Below are positions 4,575 to 6,721 of a stretch of 6,721 bases of DNA, piece by piece. Each line of letters opens with the position of its first letter. Position 1 is the first letter of the stretch. The notes beneath the pieces are model-generated. The model was not told the origin of the DNA and did no database searches. It saw only the letters and a program-made list of their open reading frames with translations. The DNA lies in the NCBI GenBank assembly GCA_007135385.1, contig SLIY01000102.1, forward strand, positions 1-6,721, written 5' to 3'. A program made the translations under genes and the position numbers. Source of the DNA: Leptolyngbyaceae cyanobacterium CSSed165cm_216. GTDB taxonomy: Bacteria; Cyanobacteriota; Cyanobacteriia; Phormidesmidales; Phormidesmidaceae.

Positions 4575-6721
4575 CTAAGGTCCCCAGGGTTGCCCCAGGT
4601 ACAGCGACCTTTCAGCTTGGCGGCGGCGCACTAGCCCTGGCAGAATTTGGCCATCGGCATAAATCCAGCGAGGAAACTCGTTGGCAGCCCCGGCAAAGTC
4701 CCCGGCATTGTGCTTACGCAGCAGGGTGGAGTTGCGGAAAGCCCCCAGGCCGACGTTAAAGGCAAACGAAACCATGGCTGAAAACTGGTTGTCATTGGTG
4801 GTGATGGTGAGGGCGCCGGCCACCCCCCGCTCGAATAGGTCCAGGTCTTGTTGCAGAATTGCTTCGGCTTCGGCGGCGGTGATGGTCATGCCTTTGTAGA
4901 CTGGGGGGGGGCCAGCCATGGAGGTGTGGCCATAGCCAATCGTCCATATGCCGACGGGGTCCTGGTAGGCTGTGGTGCGTAATCCCTCGAAATGCTTGAT
5001 TAGAGCAATGCCTTCAGGGTTGGTTTTGCCGCTATGGCTGGGCACCCAGGGGTCTGGTTCTGGGGCGCCGGTGCCCATGGCAAAGGTCATGGCGGTGGGG
5101 TAGTCGGCCCGCTCAAACCAGGCGGCCATGCCGGTAATGTTAAGCACCTGTTCTTGGGGGTTGGTGGAGGAGGGGGCTTTGGTCAGGCGGGAAATCCAGG
5201 TATTACCGCGCATCAGGTAAATGGCCAGGTCGGTTTCTTTCATCCAGGTGCCGGTGGTAGTGCTTAGGGGCATTTGGGCGGCCATGGCGATCGCGCGATC
5301 GCCGTAGTCCCAGCGGGCCCGGTAGCCCCTAGCATCAATGTGGGTAAAGCTGCGAGCACTGGCCAGCCCACCGCGGCTGCCCCACCAGGCGTCTAAGTCG
5401 GCGTAGACATCAAAGGGATGTCGTCCCGGTACGACAAAGTCCACCGCATCCCCCAACAAATGACGAGAGTTGACAGAGCCCCCCACGGCGGCATTGGTGG
5501 CTGGGTCCCGATACCAGGAGGTGACGGTAATGGGGCGATCGCCGTAGCGCTTGCGAATAGCTTCCATTGCCCTGGTAATCCGCTGAATACCATAGATCAC
5601 GCCGGCGTTGGCCGGACGGCGGTACTGGCCCGTGGTCGGGTTGACGTGAAGGGCCTCCCCCCAGGTGAAATTGCCGCGCTCGCCATACTGGGTCTGCCAA
5701 AAGATCGGATCATTGGCATAGTAGGTGCCGGTAAAGCCAGGAAACTGGAGGGGAATGCCGCGATCGCCCCCACCCGATCCACCATTATTTTGGTCATTGG
5801 GGTTGTTGCCAATTTCGGTGCCCACCACATAAATATCAGGCAAGAAGCAGTGCCAGGTGTTGCGGCGTTGCGGACCCAGGAACGCCCCCTTCAGGGCCAC
5901 TTTGACGTGGTTGTTGGCGGGTTGGGCGTAAGAACTCAGCTCAAAGATGGTGTTGCGCCGCACCAGCACCTTTTCATCAGCCGGCAGTTGGCTGGACTGA
6001 GCGGTGCTGGTCTTAAACATGGTGTCACTCAGCACTTGGAGCAACTGCCGCTGGCCTTGAATCGTCCCGTGGGGATTATAGACATACCAAACGGTGTCTT
6101 GGTTCGGCCCCAGGGTGCCATCGGCCAACTCGATTCGGGTGTGGTCACCGGCGGCGGGCAGGTGGCTAATCAGGGTAAACCGGGTACCAGCCGCAACCGA
6201 AATCTTAGCGCTGTCGGGCAATGTGGCGGCGGGTTGGGGCGCTTTTTTGAAAATGGTGGGGCTGGTCACAGTCAGGGTAATGTCAGACACCAGTTTGGTG
6301 TCGAGGGTATTGATGTACCATCGGGTGGTTTTACCGTCCCCCAGGGTCGGCTCGACCAACTCAATCAGCCATTGATGGCTGCCGTGGTCCAGGTAGTACT
6401 GAATTGGCAAGATTTCCCCAGCCTTGACCTGGACTTTTTGGTCCTCCGGCAGGTCCTGGGGCGGCTGGGGGCTCAGGGTGAAGACCGTGTCTCGCACCGT
6501 CTCCACTTGCAGCCCCTGGTGCTGGGTAGCGCCATTGTTCTGGGCTTTGGCGTGGGGGTTATAGACGTACCACAGGCTGCCGTTATTGGGGCCGAGGGTA
6601 GTGTCAGCCAACTCAATCTGGGTGTGGTTAGCCGCCGCTGGCAGGAAAGACGTGAGCTTAAACTGACGCCCCTGGGGCACAAACACCTTGGCGGCATCGG
6701 GCAATGTGGTGGACGGTTTGG
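4575..6721 (-). CDS. Multidomain peptidoglycan hydrolase: repeat array, M15-like peptidase, GH24 lysozyme (N-terminus outside window)
   Basis: The frame is open from the window edge to a TAG at 4575-4577. A TTG at 6702-6704 (residue 1 here) is probably internal, since repeat-like sequence (KPSTT) continues upstream. Residues 1-297 hold four repeats of about 80 residues. An Asn/Gly linker follows. About 335-470 resembles zinc peptidases of family M15: SWYRDPATNAAVGG, then S413-x-H415-x-x-G-x-A-x-D422 and H455-x-D457, supplying the metal ligands; such enzymes cut peptidoglycan peptides. About 471-560 is unassigned. About 563-706 is a GH24 muramidase, with E573, D582 and T588 in the E-x8-D-x5-T triad spacing of T4 lysozyme, plus GYGHT and the late FNVGLGAF and RRRQAERSLYL motifs. 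It should cleave the glycan strand. Any signal peptide would be out of view. HIP1 sites inside the gene argue against very recent acquisition. Confidence 0.88.
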   Translation of the reverse strand, partial: KPSTTLPDAAKVFVPQGRQFKLTSFLPAAANHTQIELADTTLGPNNGSLWYVYNPHAKAQNNGATQHQGLQVETVRDTVFTLSPQPPQDLPEDQKVQVKAGEILPIQYYLDHGSHQWLIELVEPTLGDGKTTRWYINTLDTKLVSDITLTVTSPTIFKKAPQPAATLPDSAKISVAAGTRFTLISHLPAAGDHTRIELADGTLGPNQDTVWYVYNPHGTIQGQRQLLQVLSDTMFKTSTAQSSQLPADEKVLVRRNTIFELSSYAQPANNHVKVALKGAFLGPQRRNTWHCFLPDIYVVGTEIGNNPNDQNNGGSGGGDRGIPLQFPGFTGTYYANDPIFWQTQYGERGNFTWGEALHVNPTTGQYRRPANAGVIYGIQRITRAMEAIRKRYGDRPITVTSWYRDPATNAAVGGSVNSRHLLGDAVDFVVPGRHPFDVYADLDAWWGSRGGLASARSFTHIDARGYRARWDYGDRAIAMAAQMPLSTTTGTWMKETDLAIYLMRGNTWISRLTKAPSSTNPQEQVLNITGMAAWFERADYPTAMTFAMGTGAPEPDPWVPSHSGKTNPEGIALIKHFEGLRTTAYQDPVGIWTIGYGHTSMAGPPPVYKGMTITAAEAEAILQQDLDLFERGVAGALTITTNDNQFSAMVSFAFNVGLGAFRNSTLLRKHNAGDFAGAANEFPRWIYADGQILPGLVRRRQAERSLYLGQPWGP
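5286..5303. repeat. Two abutting HIP1 octamers forming an 18-base perfect palindrome
   Basis: GCGATCGC occurs at 5287-5294 and again directly at 5295-5302; with one flanking G and C the 18 bases are a perfect palindrome inside the lytic gene, encoding GDRAIA. Single copies lie at 1314, 2832, 5535 and 5760, and a spaced pair at 118 and 130. This density is the main evidence that the DNA is cyanobacterial. Confidence 0.8.
5814..6704 (-). repeat. Four tandem protein repeats of about 80 residues in the lytic protein
   Basis: Repeats begin at residues 1, 85, 162 and 240 of the visible protein (DNA about 6704-6453, 6452-6222, 6221-5988 and 5987-5814). Each opens LP-x3-K-[VI] and continues with a buried beta-like pattern; the later positions read IEL...LG(P)...WY(V)Y. 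Repeats 1 and 3 share LPAA, HT, IELAD, TLGPN and WYVYNPH and are clearly closer to each other than to 2 or 4. The all-beta look suggests a small binding domain, perhaps SH3-like and wall-binding, but I cannot name the family. Confidence 0.7.

Noticed and set aside
1..6721. CRISPR array, tRNA or rRNA gene, insertion sequence or phage structural module
   Set aside because: No regularly spaced direct repeats, no tRNA T-loop-like motif with matching arms, no transposase and no phage structural gene were seen. The lysozyme domain alone does not make the region a prophage.

Overview
This window is very probably chromosomal DNA from a cyanobacterium. The octamer GCGATCGC (HIP1, the palindrome highly over-represented in many cyanobacterial genomes) occurs at least eight times, at 118, 130, 1314, 2832, 5287, 5295, 5535 and 5760. 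The topoisomerase subunit and the response regulator also read like cyanobacterial family members. Base composition is moderate to GC-rich in the genes and clearly more AT-rich in the 5' intergenic region. Genus cannot be set from the sequence alone. LAYOUT: (1) Positions 3-86 are the last 27 codons of an unrecognised plus-strand gene. (2) Positions 87-724 hold no convincing gene. They contain a hairpin made of two HIP1 octamers, an AT-rich stretch with a possible promoter, and a cluster of inverted and direct repeats (about 432-663). (3) 725-1057 (+) encodes a 110-residue protein with a charged helical N-terminus and one membrane span; it has a very strong ribosome binding site. (4) A terminator usable from both strands (1071-1109) separates it from (5) a complete GyrA/ParC-family type II topoisomerase subunit A on the minus strand (1239-3755), whose GyrA box is degenerate. 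(6) A 326-base divergent intergenic region (3756-4081) holds a leader that can fold in two incompatible ways and an imperfect 26-base palindrome next to a -10-like box. (7) 4082-4477 (+) is a stand-alone CheY-like receiver protein with a lengthened loop after the phospho-acceptor Asp. (8) It converges on a large minus-strand gene (4575 to the window edge, N-terminus missing). That gene encodes four copies of a roughly 80-residue repeat, then an M15-type zinc peptidase domain, then a GH24 lysozyme domain. HOW THE GENES RELATE: transcription units face each other or diverge at almost every boundary, so no operon is visible and the genes are probably regulated separately. The topoisomerase subunit is housekeeping. 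The receiver protein has no kinase partner here. The most unusual object is the last protein, which joins a predicted peptidoglycan peptidase and a predicted muramidase in one chain behind a repeat array. It could be a wall-remodelling enzyme, a domesticated phage endolysin or an antibacterial lysin; the window alone cannot decide.
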